NCBI RefSeq assembly: GCF_018619335.1
Contig: NZ_JAHHDX010000101.1
Location: 1 to 45,110, forward strand
Direction: 5' to 3'
DNA from: Alteromonas sp. ALT199
Lineage (GTDB): Bacteria > Pseudomonadota > Gammaproteobacteria > Enterobacterales > Alteromonadaceae
DNA: 45,110 nucleotides
Part shown: piece by piece, positions 9,926 to 18,251 of the stretch
How positions within the stretch are numbered: position 1 is the first letter of the stretch
Layout: every line of letters begins with the position of its first letter
Notes under the pieces: generated by a model
The model's input: only the letters and a program-made list of their open reading frames with translations
Databases searched by the model: none
Told to the model about the DNA's origin: nothing
Position numbers and translations under genes: made by a program

Positions 9926-9971
9926 CGACAAAAGCCAACTATTAACCATAATGAGTGTAGGATGATCTCTT

Positions 9972-10604
9972 ATGTTCCGCTTTAAAACGCTAGTTACATG
10001 CTGTGCCCCCATTTTATTTATTGGTCTTAACGGTTGTAGTAATACTGCGGCATTGCCCGAAGCAACCACTAGGCCCTCTTTAACGACCGACGTAAACGAT
10101 TATCAGTACCTTATTGGCCCTGGCGATTCTTTGACTATATTTGTTTGGCGTAACCCAGAAGTGTCGGGCAATTTTATTGTGCGACCAGATGGAAAAGTTA
10201 CCACATCGTTAGTCGAAGACATTGATGTAGCCGGCAGAACGCCTACTATGCTTGCTAGGGAAATTGAAGAACAACTTTCGGTTTATATAAATAACCCTAG
10301 GGTTACGGTCAGTGTAAACAACTTCGCAGGCCCTTTAAGTGAGCAAGTTCGCGTAATTGGTGAAGCTACAAACCCTAGCGCGGTAAGTTATTCCGAGCAC
10401 ATGACTCTGCTTGACTTAATGATAGCTGTAGGCGGGCTTACTGAATTTGCGGATGGAAATAACGCAAAATTAGTAAGAGTTGTTAGTGGAAAACAAAAAA
10501 CCTTCGAAATAAACATTGATGATTTGATAAGAGACGGTGATATTTCAAAAAATATCGATATGTTGCCTGGTGATATTGTAATTATCCCAGAAGCATGGTT
10601 CTAG
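9972..10604 (+). CDS. XrtA-system polysaccharide export lipoprotein (Wza/EpsE-like)
   Basis: A 210-residue lipoprotein. The signal peptide ends in the lipobox LNGC (Cys22). A Poly_export domain follows (YLIGPGDSLTIFVWRNPEVS, then RPDGKVTTSLVEDI), and then a SLBB-like domain (VRVIGEATNPSAVSY to LPGDIVIIPE). It is expected to form the outer-membrane export channel for the polymer. It is shorter than E. coli Wza (about 379 residues), as usual for the XrtA subfamily. AGGAT about 8 nt before the ATG is a reasonable ribosome-binding site. It leads the rightward arm (export, chain length, kinase, barrel) and is divergent from the initiating transferase. Confidence 0.92.
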   Translation: MFRFKTLVTCCAPILFIGLNGCSNTAALPEATTRPSLTTDVNDYQYLIGPGDSLTIFVWRNPEVSGNFIVRPDGKVTTSLVEDIDVAGRTPTMLAREIEEQLSVYINNPRVTVSVNNFAGPLSEQVRVIGEATNPSAVSYSEHMTLLDLMIAVGGLTEFADGNNAKLVRVVSGKQKTFEINIDDLIRDGDISKNIDMLPGDIVIIPEAWF

Positions 10605-10635
10605 TTGTAAAGCAGTAAACGGAACAAATAATAAA

Positions 10636-12204
10636 ATGCAGGACTTACAACAAACGCTAATCCAAATCCTTGATTATGTTAAAGGGGTATGGATTAAAAA
10701 GCGTTACGTGATTATTTTTTCATGGCTAATATGCCCTCTCGGCTTTTTATATGTCGCAAGCCTTCCCGATGTCTATTCATCTAAAGCTCAGGTATTCGTG
10801 GACACTCGCTCAGTGTTGCAGCCTTTGCTTCGCGGGCTTGCAATACAAACAAACCCTGATCAAGAAATTCAGATGATGGCTAAAACACTCCTGAGCAGAA
10901 GTAATGTAGAGAAAATTGCCAGGGAAAGTGATCTTGATATAACAACGCAAAATGAAGATGAGTTTGATGAACTAGTCAACGGGCTATCTAATAATATACA
11001 GTTGAATAAAACTGGTAGGGATAATATTTATAATATAACGTACTCCAACCAATCTCCAAATACAGCCCAGCGTGTAGTTCAAGAAACGCTAGACTTATTT
11101 GTGGAAGGCGCTCTGGGAAACAATAGGAAAGATACAGACACCGCAGGTAGGTTTTTGGATGAACAAATAGCGGAATATGAATCTAGACTATCAGAGTCCG
11201 AACAGCGTCTAGCTAATTTTAAGAGACAGTATAATGATATCTTACCACTAGCTGGGACATATTATTCAAATTTACAAACATTAAATAACGAGCTTGAATC
11301 TACTCGATTGCAGATAAAACAAACCCAGCAACAAGTTGATTCATTAAATAATCAAATCGGAAATGTAAAACGAGCTGACAGTTTTGGAGTTACCAATCAG
11401 AATGCCCCAGTTTTACAGACGAGATACGACGCGAGAATAAAGGCTCTTGAGGAAGAACTGGATAGGTTATCTCTCCGATTCACAGACCTTCACCCTGACG
11501 TTGTAGAAGCAAAAACTTTACTAGAAAGTCTTGAGAAGTCTAGGCAAAAAGAGATAGATGCTTTTTTAAATTCTGATGACAGCAATAATGCTCAACCTAT
11601 GACTGAATTAAACCGAGAGATTAAGCTCGAAGCCAGTCGTTTAGAAAGCCAAATTGCATCTCTTCATGTTAAAGATAAAGATTTGCAGAGGAAAATTGCA
11701 GAGCTCGAAAGTAAAGTTGACCTAATCCCTCAGATTGAGGCTGAATCTTCTGCATTAAATAGAGATTATGATGTTACTAAGCGTAAATATGAAGAATTAT
11801 TATCGCGAAAGGAGTCAGCAGATTTATCTCGTAGAGCTGATGTTTCAGCAGAAGACCTTCAATTTAGAATAATAGAGCCTCCGCTTCTTCCAAAGCGTCC
11901 TTCAGGTCCTAACAGGCTCATTTTTTATACTGCCGTTTTGATTATAGGTTTTGGCTCTGGAATTGGTATCGCATTTCTTATTAGCCAACTTAATCCAGTT
12001 TTAATAAGACCCAAGCAGTTACTCAATGTGTCTGATTACCCAATCTGGGGCACGGTCACTCATTTAAATATTGAGCAAATTAATAAAACTAACAGAACTC
12101 GACTCGTCGTATTCTTACTCTCTAGTGGTACTATTCTGGCAATGTACGGCGCATTAGTTGCAGCTGAAATTATGAATATAGATTTATTTGGAGGGCTTCT
12201 TTAA
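10636..12204 (+). CDS. XrtA-system polysaccharide chain-length determinant (Wzz-type)
   Basis: This 522-residue co-polymerase has an N-terminal membrane helix (about residues 24-44, ending before LPDVYSSKAQVFVDTR), a long periplasmic region rich in coiled coil (about 150-390), and a second membrane helix preceded by a Pro-rich motif (PLLPKRPSGPNR, about 415-445). A third hydrophobic helix lies near the C-terminus, as seen in the XrtA-associated family. The role is control of polymer length and coupling of polymerisation to export, together with the tyrosine kinase. Its stop codon overlaps the kinase start (TAATG). Confidence 0.92.
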   Translation: MQDLQQTLIQILDYVKGVWIKKRYVIIFSWLICPLGFLYVASLPDVYSSKAQVFVDTRSVLQPLLRGLAIQTNPDQEIQMMAKTLLSRSNVEKIARESDLDITTQNEDEFDELVNGLSNNIQLNKTGRDNIYNITYSNQSPNTAQRVVQETLDLFVEGALGNNRKDTDTAGRFLDEQIAEYESRLSESEQRLANFKRQYNDILPLAGTYYSNLQTLNNELESTRLQIKQTQQQVDSLNNQIGNVKRADSFGVTNQNAPVLQTRYDARIKALEEELDRLSLRFTDLHPDVVEAKTLLESLEKSRQKEIDAFLNSDDSNNAQPMTELNREIKLEASRLESQIASLHVKDKDLQRKIAELESKVDLIPQIEAESSALNRDYDVTKRKYEELLSRKESADLSRRADVSAEDLQFRIIEPPLLPKRPSGPNRLIFYTAVLIIGFGSGIGIAFLISQLNPVLIRPKQLLNVSDYPIWGTVTHLNIEQINKTNRTRLVVFLLSSGTILAMYGALVAAEIMNIDLFGGLL

Positions 12205-13160
12205 TGAAAAATACTATTGAGAAAGCACTTCAAAAGCAAAAAGAAGCGAAAGCAGCAAAGCAAAACGAAATAGTCGGAGAACAGCTAGGAAACGCAGTGC
12301 CTCCAAATGTACCCGAAGACTCTAAGGTTACAATTGATAAGCCTAAGACTGCCGAACTAGAGCCGCCTGCTGAAACAGTTGTTGCTGAAGAAAAGGAATT
12401 TACCAATAAAAAATCTCCTCTCGACGAATTTGTTATAGATTTCGCACGCCTCGATAAAAATGGGCATATCTCATTGAATGGTGAGCGCAAGCAAATTAAC
12501 GAAGAGTACCGAGAAATAAAGCGTAAACTTTTAGCAAATTCTTTCGGGTCTCTTGCAAAAACGCTTCATAACCCGAACATTATCATGGTTACTAGTAGTC
12601 GCCCTTCTGAAGGAAAGACCTTTACAGCCACGAACTTAGCAATGAGTATAGCATCAGAACAGGATAAAACTGTTTTGCTTGTGGATGCCGACGTACTTAA
12701 GCCTAATGTACTAAACACCTTAGGGTTAGACCGCCAAAAGGGGCTGATGGAATATTTGACTGGGGATGTTGACGATATTTCAGATGTGTTATACCCCACC
12801 AACATCGACAAGCTAAAGATAATTCCCGCAGGAAAGTCTCATCATTTGTCTACAGAACTGTTAGCAAGCCAAAAAATGCATGACACTGTAAACGAATTTG
12901 CTAATAGATACCCTGATCGAATTGTTATTTTCGACACCCCCCCACTTATTGGGATAAACGAGAGTGCTATCCTAGCTAATTTTGCAGGTCAGGCAGTAGT
13001 TGTAGTAGAGGAAGGTAAAGCGAAAATAGGCGATATTAAGATGTCTGTGGAGCGACTGAACCCAGACATGGCAATAGGGTTTGTAGTGAACAAATCTGTA
13101 CATAATGACACCGATGGAAGCGGATATTATGGGTACTATTACTCAGAGCGCAGTGAATAG
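12204..13160 (+). CDS. XrtA-associated tyrosine autokinase (BY-kinase)
   Basis: A 318-residue cytoplasmic kinase. The first 130 residues are charged and of low complexity (KQKEAKAAKQNE, Pro/Glu-rich). The P-loop domain follows, with Walker A SSRPSEGKT, Walker A' LLVDADVLKP and Walker B VIFDTPPLIG. The C-terminus has the tyrosine cluster YYGYYYSE, the usual autophosphorylation site of BY-kinases. Its partner is the membrane chain-length protein encoded just upstream, whose stop codon overlaps this start. Autophosphorylation cycles are thought to control polymer assembly. The outer-membrane barrel gene begins 10 nt downstream. Confidence 0.93.
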   Translation: MKNTIEKALQKQKEAKAAKQNEIVGEQLGNAVPPNVPEDSKVTIDKPKTAELEPPAETVVAEEKEFTNKKSPLDEFVIDFARLDKNGHISLNGERKQINEEYREIKRKLLANSFGSLAKTLHNPNIIMVTSSRPSEGKTFTATNLAMSIASEQDKTVLLVDADVLKPNVLNTLGLDRQKGLMEYLTGDVDDISDVLYPTNIDKLKIIPAGKSHHLSTELLASQKMHDTVNEFANRYPDRIVIFDTPPLIGINESAILANFAGQAVVVVEEGKAKIGDIKMSVERLNPDMAIGFVVNKSVHNDTDGSGYYGYYYSERSE

Positions 13161-13170
13161 GCGTAACACT

Positions 13171-14805
13171 ATGCCTAAAAGTAGAATTATAAAGCCGACA
13201 CTTGTTGCAGCAGCGGTTGCAACAAGTCTGCCTGCTTTCGCAAAACTCAACGTCAACGCTGTAGCCACTGCCGATACCATTTACCAAAGTATAGATACCG
13301 AGGAGAACGGTAATCGTTCACTTACAACGGTGACTATCGCGCCAAAAGTAAATGCGACTTATCAAACAAGAACCTTTCAAGCGCTATGGTCTGGTACCTA
13401 CACCCATCTTGAAAGAGATAACGACGATGCTAGCCAGCGCCAAGATTACGCTGAGTACAGCTATTCCGCGCAGTGGGTACCTTTTGAGAACCTATTATCT
13501 TTTCAAGCAGCTGGCGCTTTAAACTACCAAAACACTAGTTCCGCTAACTTCTTAGTGAGTGATTTTATTGCAAACTCTGACAGTTTAGCAAAAACACGCT
13601 CTAACAGAATCTCATCTACGCTAACCCTTGACCAAGGTGATTGGGTAAGAGGGCAAGGCACGGCGTCATACTCCGACACCGCATCTGAGCGCTCTTTAAC
13701 TAACAACAACGCTTTAGACAATGACAGTTATCAACTTACTGGTAACTTAATTAATGGTGATGAAGCAAAGTACTTCATCTGGTCAGTGACCGGCACTTAT
13801 CAAAATACCGAGCGAGGCCAGACAAACAGTGGTGATTTTAAGTCTAGAACCGGTGATGGTTATATAGACACTCGAATATACGGTGACTGGGCGTTTCGTT
13901 TAACCGCAAGGCATGAAGCCAACCAAATCTCAGACAGGGACGATACTGCTAGCTTAGTTAGAGAGTTTAATTCTTATGGTGCAGGTTTAACTTATCGCCA
14001 AGCTGAAAATCGTTATATATCCGTAACGGCTAATAAAAGCGATTCAGATTTAGAAGAAGATGACAACGAGACCTTCATTGGTATCGATATGCAGTGGGCG
14101 CTGAGCACCCGAACTCGCATCGCTGCCACATACGGACGTCGTTTTTATGGGAAGGCCGCATCAGCAAGCATTGGCTATAACTCTAAATATTTGCGCACCT
14201 CGTTCAGTTATACGGAAGAAGTTACAAACACATCTCGTCTACTAGCTGACCCCGAAAATTTAGGCGTATTCGTTTGCCCTACGGCAACAACATCCATCGC
14301 CGACTGCTTTCAGCCAAATAGCTTATCCTATACGCCAAACGCCGGCGAGCAACTGGTCCAGATTACGTCTCAAAACTTGGAATTCGACGACAATATTATT
14401 TTAAGAAAGAGTTCGAATTTTCAAGCTGGGTACGATTTTTCGAGAGTTACCCTCGCTTTTTCCTGGCGCTACTCTGAAGATGACTACCTAGACGAAGATA
14501 GGCTTAGGCGCACCTATTCTTTAGGTACAAACCTAGCCTATAAAATTGGTAGCTACACCAACATTACTAGCAGCATCAGATATGCGAACATCACAGGTCT
14601 AGGGGCGGAAGAAAGCTTTAGAGGTGAGAGTGAGAACTGGAACGCATCTATTGGTTTAGAAAGAGAGTTCGGACGCCGGTTGAAGGCAAGTATTGATGCT
14701 AGGTACCTTAAACAAGAAGGTGATTTAAACACGGGAATATCTCAATTTGGCAATAACTATACCGACAGGCGCTTGAGTGCTTCTATCACTTATACGTACG
14801 ACTAA
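13171..14805 (+). CDS. XrtA-system outer-membrane beta-barrel protein (TIGR03016-like)
   Basis: A 544-residue exported protein. The signal peptide (MPKSRIIKPTLVAAAVATSLPAFA) supports the ATG at 13171. An in-frame ATG at 13105 lies inside the kinase gene and adds a tail that does not fit a signal. The rest is alternating polar and aromatic strands (for example YAEYSYSAQWVPF, SASITYTYD at the end), as in large outer-membrane barrels. One disulfide is possible (Cys near FVCPTATTSIADCF). XrtA loci regularly carry this barrel family next to the kinase. Its role in export or surface retention of the polymer is not established. It is the last gene of the rightward arm. Confidence 0.85.
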   Translation: MPKSRIIKPTLVAAAVATSLPAFAKLNVNAVATADTIYQSIDTEENGNRSLTTVTIAPKVNATYQTRTFQALWSGTYTHLERDNDDASQRQDYAEYSYSAQWVPFENLLSFQAAGALNYQNTSSANFLVSDFIANSDSLAKTRSNRISSTLTLDQGDWVRGQGTASYSDTASERSLTNNNALDNDSYQLTGNLINGDEAKYFIWSVTGTYQNTERGQTNSGDFKSRTGDGYIDTRIYGDWAFRLTARHEANQISDRDDTASLVREFNSYGAGLTYRQAENRYISVTANKSDSDLEEDDNETFIGIDMQWALSTRTRIAATYGRRFYGKAASASIGYNSKYLRTSFSYTEEVTNTSRLLADPENLGVFVCPTATTSIADCFQPNSLSYTPNAGEQLVQITSQNLEFDDNIILRKSSNFQAGYDFSRVTLAFSWRYSEDDYLDEDRLRRTYSLGTNLAYKIGSYTNITSSIRYANITGLGAEESFRGESENWNASIGLEREFGRRLKASIDARYLKQEGDLNTGISQFGNNYTDRRLSASITYTYD

Positions 14806-14868
14806 CCGTAATACCTAAGTACAATCGGATTACTAGTAAACATTAAAATAGCCTAACTCTATTTGAGC

Positions 14869-14894
14869 AAAAACGCCTCTAAGAGGCGTTTTTT
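14869..14894. terminator. Bidirectional Rho-independent terminator
   Basis: AAAACGCCTCT, a one-base centre and its exact complement AGAGGCGTTTT form a strong hairpin with T-runs on both strands. It lies between the convergent barrel gene (ends 14805) and ATPase gene (ends 14933) and can serve both. Confidence 0.9.
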
Positions 14895-14932
14895 GATCTT
14901 ACTCAGTGATATTACGATGAAAAATTGAAACA

Positions 14933-15997
14933 TCACTCTTTCTTATCATCACTTTTAAGCCGTACATAGGTTTTAAACTTCTTCTTCATAAGTTTATCTA
15001 CGTATTGCGTCATTTTCACTTTCTGTGAAATAGCATCATCTAACGCGTCTACCAACTCGGCTAACATATCCAAGTAGTACTTAGTATCGCGTATAACATT
15101 CCCTTTTGGCGTCATAATTGTTTGGCTTTCAGGGTGGTCAGCAAAGCCCATATGTTCGGTCACTTCCGCGCCAGTTTTGTCTGGCTCAAACATTTCAGCT
15201 TTCACTTCTTCAATAACTTCGTTTACCGCATCAGCATCGAAGCTCTCTAGCTCTTCTAAAAAGCCATAAAGCATTATCCTATCCATAAGGGTATTAATCT
15301 TACGAGGTATGCCCCGAGAGAACATGTGGATGCGTTCTAACGCTTCGTCGCTAAATAGCGCAGACCCATTCCACCCCGCGTGATGCAAACGATATTCAAT
15401 GTATTCTTTGCACTCTTCTAACGAAAGTGGAGCAAGGTGGCAAGATGCAACAATACGCTGTCTAAACTGCTCCATATTCGGGGCACGAAGTATAGGCTGC
15501 AGTTCTTCCTGCCCAAGCAGGAAGCTCTGAATAAGTGGCTTCCCGTTTAGCTGAAAATTACTCAGCATTCTAAGCTCTTCGATGGTTTCAAGCGGAAGAT
15601 TCTGCGCTTCATCAACCAACAGCAGAGCGCGTCGCCCTGCTTTATTTAAGTCATACAAGAAAATCTCTAAAGCTTTTAAAATATCGGCTTTAGAACGGCC
15701 TTCAGTAGGAACATCGAACTTAGACGCTACCATCTTTACCAGTTCATCTGGCGAAAGTTTTGGCGTTACGATTTGCGCTGCCGCAATATCATCTTCAATC
15801 TCTTCCAGTAGGCTGTTGGCAACCGTGGTTTTACCCGTACCAATTCCACCGGTAATAACAATAAACCCTTCTGCCTGAGAAAGGCCATATTGCAGATAAG
15901 ACATAGCTCGTTTGTGCCACTTACTTGCGAAGAAAAACTGAGGATCTGGGGTTAACTGAAACGGTTTCGAGTTAAGTCCGTAATAACTTTCGTACAT
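14933..15997 (-). CDS. XrtA/PEP-CTERM-associated AAA ATPase (ExeA-like, TIGR03015)
   Basis: A 354-residue AAA ATPase. The family signature MYESYYGLNSKPFQLTPDP opens the protein. Walker A is GGIGTGKTT (about residues 49-57), Walker B is LLLVDEAQNL (about 126-135), and RGIPRKINTLMDR is a sensor-2-like segment. Relatives are ExeA/GspA ATPases that act with cell-wall or envelope secretion machinery. The XrtA-linked form accompanies exopolysaccharide loci, but its exact job is unknown. It is transcribed toward the rightward arm and shares a terminator with it. The C-terminal 80 residues are charged and less conserved. Confidence 0.9.
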   Translation of the reverse strand: MYESYYGLNSKPFQLTPDPQFFFASKWHKRAMSYLQYGLSQAEGFIVITGGIGTGKTTVANSLLEEIEDDIAAAQIVTPKLSPDELVKMVASKFDVPTEGRSKADILKALEIFLYDLNKAGRRALLLVDEAQNLPLETIEELRMLSNFQLNGKPLIQSFLLGQEELQPILRAPNMEQFRQRIVASCHLAPLSLEECKEYIEYRLHHAGWNGSALFSDEALERIHMFSRGIPRKINTLMDRIMLYGFLEELESFDADAVNEVIEEVKAEMFEPDKTGAEVTEHMGFADHPESQTIMTPKGNVIRDTKYYLDMLAELVDALDDAISQKVKMTQYVDKLMKKKFKTYVRLKSDDKKE

Positions 15998-16143
15998 GCA
16001 ATTTACCGTTATTCCATTTAAGACTGTGCGTTCAAAAAAACAAACGTAATATTGTTGGCATTCGAAGCGGCGCTTGGCTATTTTTTATATGGTAACCAAC
16101 TACGCGCCATTCTCGAAGTATTATCTCGCTATTTAATTACACT

Positions 16144-16522
16144 CTAGCGCAGTTTGTTTTGGGTAATGCGCTCAATGATAGCTGTGATAGTCACTCCATC
16201 TTTGAACGTCAACACGTTAACTACTTCGCCATTCGCCAGTACTTCAACACCGCCAGCAATTTCTTTCATCTTATAGTCGCAGCCTTTTACCAATACATCT
16301 ACAAGCAATCGAGCGATAACACGCTAAGGAGTATTTTCTTCAAATAGCAACAGTAAGCGTTGATACTAGGGTATCACCTGCCCCTTTACGTCATAAACAT
16401 CTTTTGCTTTGGATGGTAGGTAAAGCTCGGTGTTGTCGCGTCCAAATAAGGTCATGCCGTCTTGGGAACGCGTAACTAACAGTGCATTTAACGCTAACTT
16501 TTCTTTTAGTTATAGCGCTTTA
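16144..16522 (-). pseudogene. hldE: Decayed hldE (rfaE) remnant with internal deletion
   Basis: The minus strand still reads as pieces of the bifunctional heptose-phosphate kinase/adenylyltransferase HldE. First comes a kinase segment (LKEKLALNALLVTRSQDG, MTLFGRDNTELYLPSKAK, DVYDV), then, after a one-base loss in a G-run, GAGDTLVSTLTVAI. This joins directly to the C-terminal end of the transferase domain: FEENTP, stop, [47 protein letters not shown]. From memory of E. coli HldE, about 140-150 residues are missing at the join. In-frame stops, one frameshift and the deletion make it non-functional. HldE makes ADP-heptose precursors for LPS, so an intact copy probably exists elsewhere. The remaining gap bases (15998-16143 and 16523-16619) show nothing clear. 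Confidence 0.85.
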
Positions 16523-16619
16523 CTAACAAGTAGTTTGTTCACCCTCTATTGAACTCACAATAAGCATTTTTGCTTTACTAAAATCTGGTAATATCACGCT
16601 AAGAGTAACTTTTTAGACA

Positions 16620-16976
16620 ATGAGTACATTGGCACAGAGTATAACAGCCAAGACAGGCAATACCCACCAACTAAGCCTTAATACCCTATGGTATCTTTAT
16701 ATGGTCGAGAACAAGCTTGGGCAAATTTATACGGGTATCACAACCGACCCTAAACGCCGTATAGCCCAGCATAGGGGGCAACTAAAAGGCGGAGCAAAGG
16801 CGCTTAAAGGCAAGTCACCGTTAATCTTCAGGGCAGTATTTGAAGTTGCCGACAAAGCTCAGGCTGCGAAGCTTGAATATGCAGTTAAGCAAATGAGTCG
16901 CCTTCAGAAAGACAGAATCATTCAAAAAAAACAGCTTAACGAGCTGCTGTGTGTAAAATCTACGTTCGAGGATTGA
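16620..16976 (+). CDS. GIY-YIG domain protein (UPF0213/YhbQ-like)
   Basis: A 118-residue protein made almost entirely of one GIY-YIG nuclease-type domain: WYLYMVENKLGQIYTGITTD, then RRIAQHRG and the Glu-containing helix KLEYAVKQMSR. Single-domain proteins of this family are widespread; DNA cleavage has been reported for some, but the physiological role is unclear. The first 22 residues precede the domain, and the exact start among nearby codons is uncertain. It lies between the hldE remnant and the DUF350 gene and shows no operon partner. Confidence 0.85.
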   Translation: MSTLAQSITAKTGNTHQLSLNTLWYLYMVENKLGQIYTGITTDPKRRIAQHRGQLKGGAKALKGKSPLIFRAVFEVADKAQAAKLEYAVKQMSRLQKDRIIQKKQLNELLCVKSTFED

Positions 16977-16979
16977 GCA

Positions 16980-17003
16980 TCTGGCAACGACCTAGTTGCC
17001 AGA
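16980..17003 (+). terminator. Hairpin after the GIY-YIG gene, probable terminator
   Basis: TCTGGCAAC and GTTGCCAGA form a perfect 9-bp stem with a 6-base loop, starting 3 nt after the GIY-YIG stop codon. The following T-tract is weak (CATTGTATTTT). Confidence 0.55.
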
Positions 17004-17070
17004 CATTGTATTTTGGTAGTGTCCATTCCTAAGTATTTAAACGCTTGGGAAATCTGAAAGGTTCCAAGCC

Positions 17071-17976
17071 CTAACCACCTAAAACCCCATTGATGATCAT
17101 GGCGTTACCAATGCTTAGTGTGAACCCCAAAGCCGCCACTCCAACATTGTGCTGCTGGTCTACTTCTCTTCGGAAATTCATGCCAAAAAGAATAATCTTT
17201 TTATTAACTAGAACCAGTAAATGAAGTGCAATGGTTAAACCTACACTAACAATTAACCACCCCGTCACGTTACTTACATAGCCAGATGGATTATAAACAA
17301 GAAGGTTCTTTGCTGCCGACACAATCATAGCTGTACTTAGTAGGTTGCCGCTATGCTCGATAGCGAGCGCTAACTGCCCTTTCTCTAGTGCTCCCTGAAA
17401 CGAGTCATTTTGATTATCGCGTGCGTACCTAAACTCTAAAATGCGGGTCATAACAAGTAGCATGGTCAGTACAACAGAAAAGCCCGTTGCAATAGCGATA
17501 AGTGCATTCATATCACTACCATCTACCCAAATCATAATATTTCGAAGCACAATAGCGCTAGCAACCAAACTCGCCGCATCAACAAGTGCAACACTTACGC
17601 TTCGATCTGCAATCATTGCTTGTGTGTCTACTTTGTTTAGTACCAATTTATCGTGGGCGAAGCGACCAAATTTCACTAGTATAATGCCCACAATACCAAA
17701 GGTAACCATTCCAATTGCAGCTTCTTGATACCCAGCACCTAAATGGCGGCCTACTACTGAACTTAGCACTATACATAGAGACAACATGCCCCCGGCAATG
17801 CTGATCCCAAATGCAAAGTTATCTTTAACGCCAAGCTCTTCTGTTACTGAGTATTTTCTAAATGCGCCTGTCAGCCATTTCATAATCATCAGTAGCACTA
17901 ACGCTATAGCCACATCCATGGCAAGGTAAATTAAAAGTTCCTGCGTTAGGGGTACTAGTTTTAATAAGGCTTCCAC
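17071..17976 (-). CDS. DUF350-type polytopic membrane protein
   Basis: A 301-residue inner-membrane protein with about eight hydrophobic helices arranged as two similar halves, each like a DUF350 (YjfL-type) unit: KDNFAFGISIAGGMLSLCIV in the first and NVGAALGFTLSIGNAMIING-like text in the second. The function of DUF350 proteins is not established. The start is GTG at 17976, with AAGGAG 10 nt upstream and inside the end of a short upstream ORF, so translation is probably coupled to it. An imperfect hairpin at about 17041-17070 may end the transcript. Confidence 0.8.
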   Translation of the reverse strand: MEALLKLVPLTQELLIYLAMDVAIALVLLMIMKWLTGAFRKYSVTEELGVKDNFAFGISIAGGMLSLCIVLSSVVGRHLGAGYQEAAIGMVTFGIVGIILVKFGRFAHDKLVLNKVDTQAMIADRSVSVALVDAASLVASAIVLRNIMIWVDGSDMNALIAIATGFSVVLTMLLVMTRILEFRYARDNQNDSFQGALEKGQLALAIEHSGNLLSTAMIVSAAKNLLVYNPSGYVSNVTGWLIVSVGLTIALHLLVLVNKKIILFGMNFRREVDQQHNVGVAALGFTLSIGNAMIINGVLGG

Positions 17977-17977
17977 G

Positions 17978-18112
17978 TTATCTTTGCTCCTTGAACATAC
18001 GAAGTTCTTTGCTGCTTTCCCTCTTCAACTTAGTGTCGTCATGGTAGTAACGAACTGGAAACAACATCCATCTTTGTAAAACTTGTACAAATATGGCAAC
18101 GAACTTGTTCAT
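17978..18112 (-). CDS. Small 44-residue ORF coupled to the DUF350 gene
   Basis: An ATG at 18112 opens 44 codons (MNKFVAIFVQVLQRWMLF, then VRYYHDDTKLKRESS to KEQR), ending 1 nt before the GTG of the DUF350 gene. The N-terminal half is hydrophobic and amphipathic and the C-terminal half is highly charged. The ribosome-binding site of the DUF350 gene lies within its last codons, which favours a real translated unit. Its own upstream sequence (AAAATAAAT) has no good Shine-Dalgarno motif. I do not recognise the product. Confidence 0.45.
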   Translation of the reverse strand: MNKFVAIFVQVLQRWMLFPVRYYHDDTKLKRESSKELRMFKEQR

Positions 18113-18251
18113 ATTTATTTTAATAAAGGTCTGCTTATATTATCAATTCTATATAAAGAGATAGAGAACTAGCAGGCATTGAATACTATCGAGAAAAACT
18201 CTGGGTATTCATTAATTTAACACGAGTGTTATCTCTTAAGATGCGAGCATT

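Noticed and set aside
9823..9971. RpoN (-24/-12) promoter for the EPS arms
   Set aside because: TTGGCATTATAGTGAC has a TGGCA but no GC at the -12 position; a sigma70-like TATAAT fits better.
16159..16347. 62-codon plus-strand frame
   Set aside because: It lies opposite the hldE remnant, which explains the sequence better.
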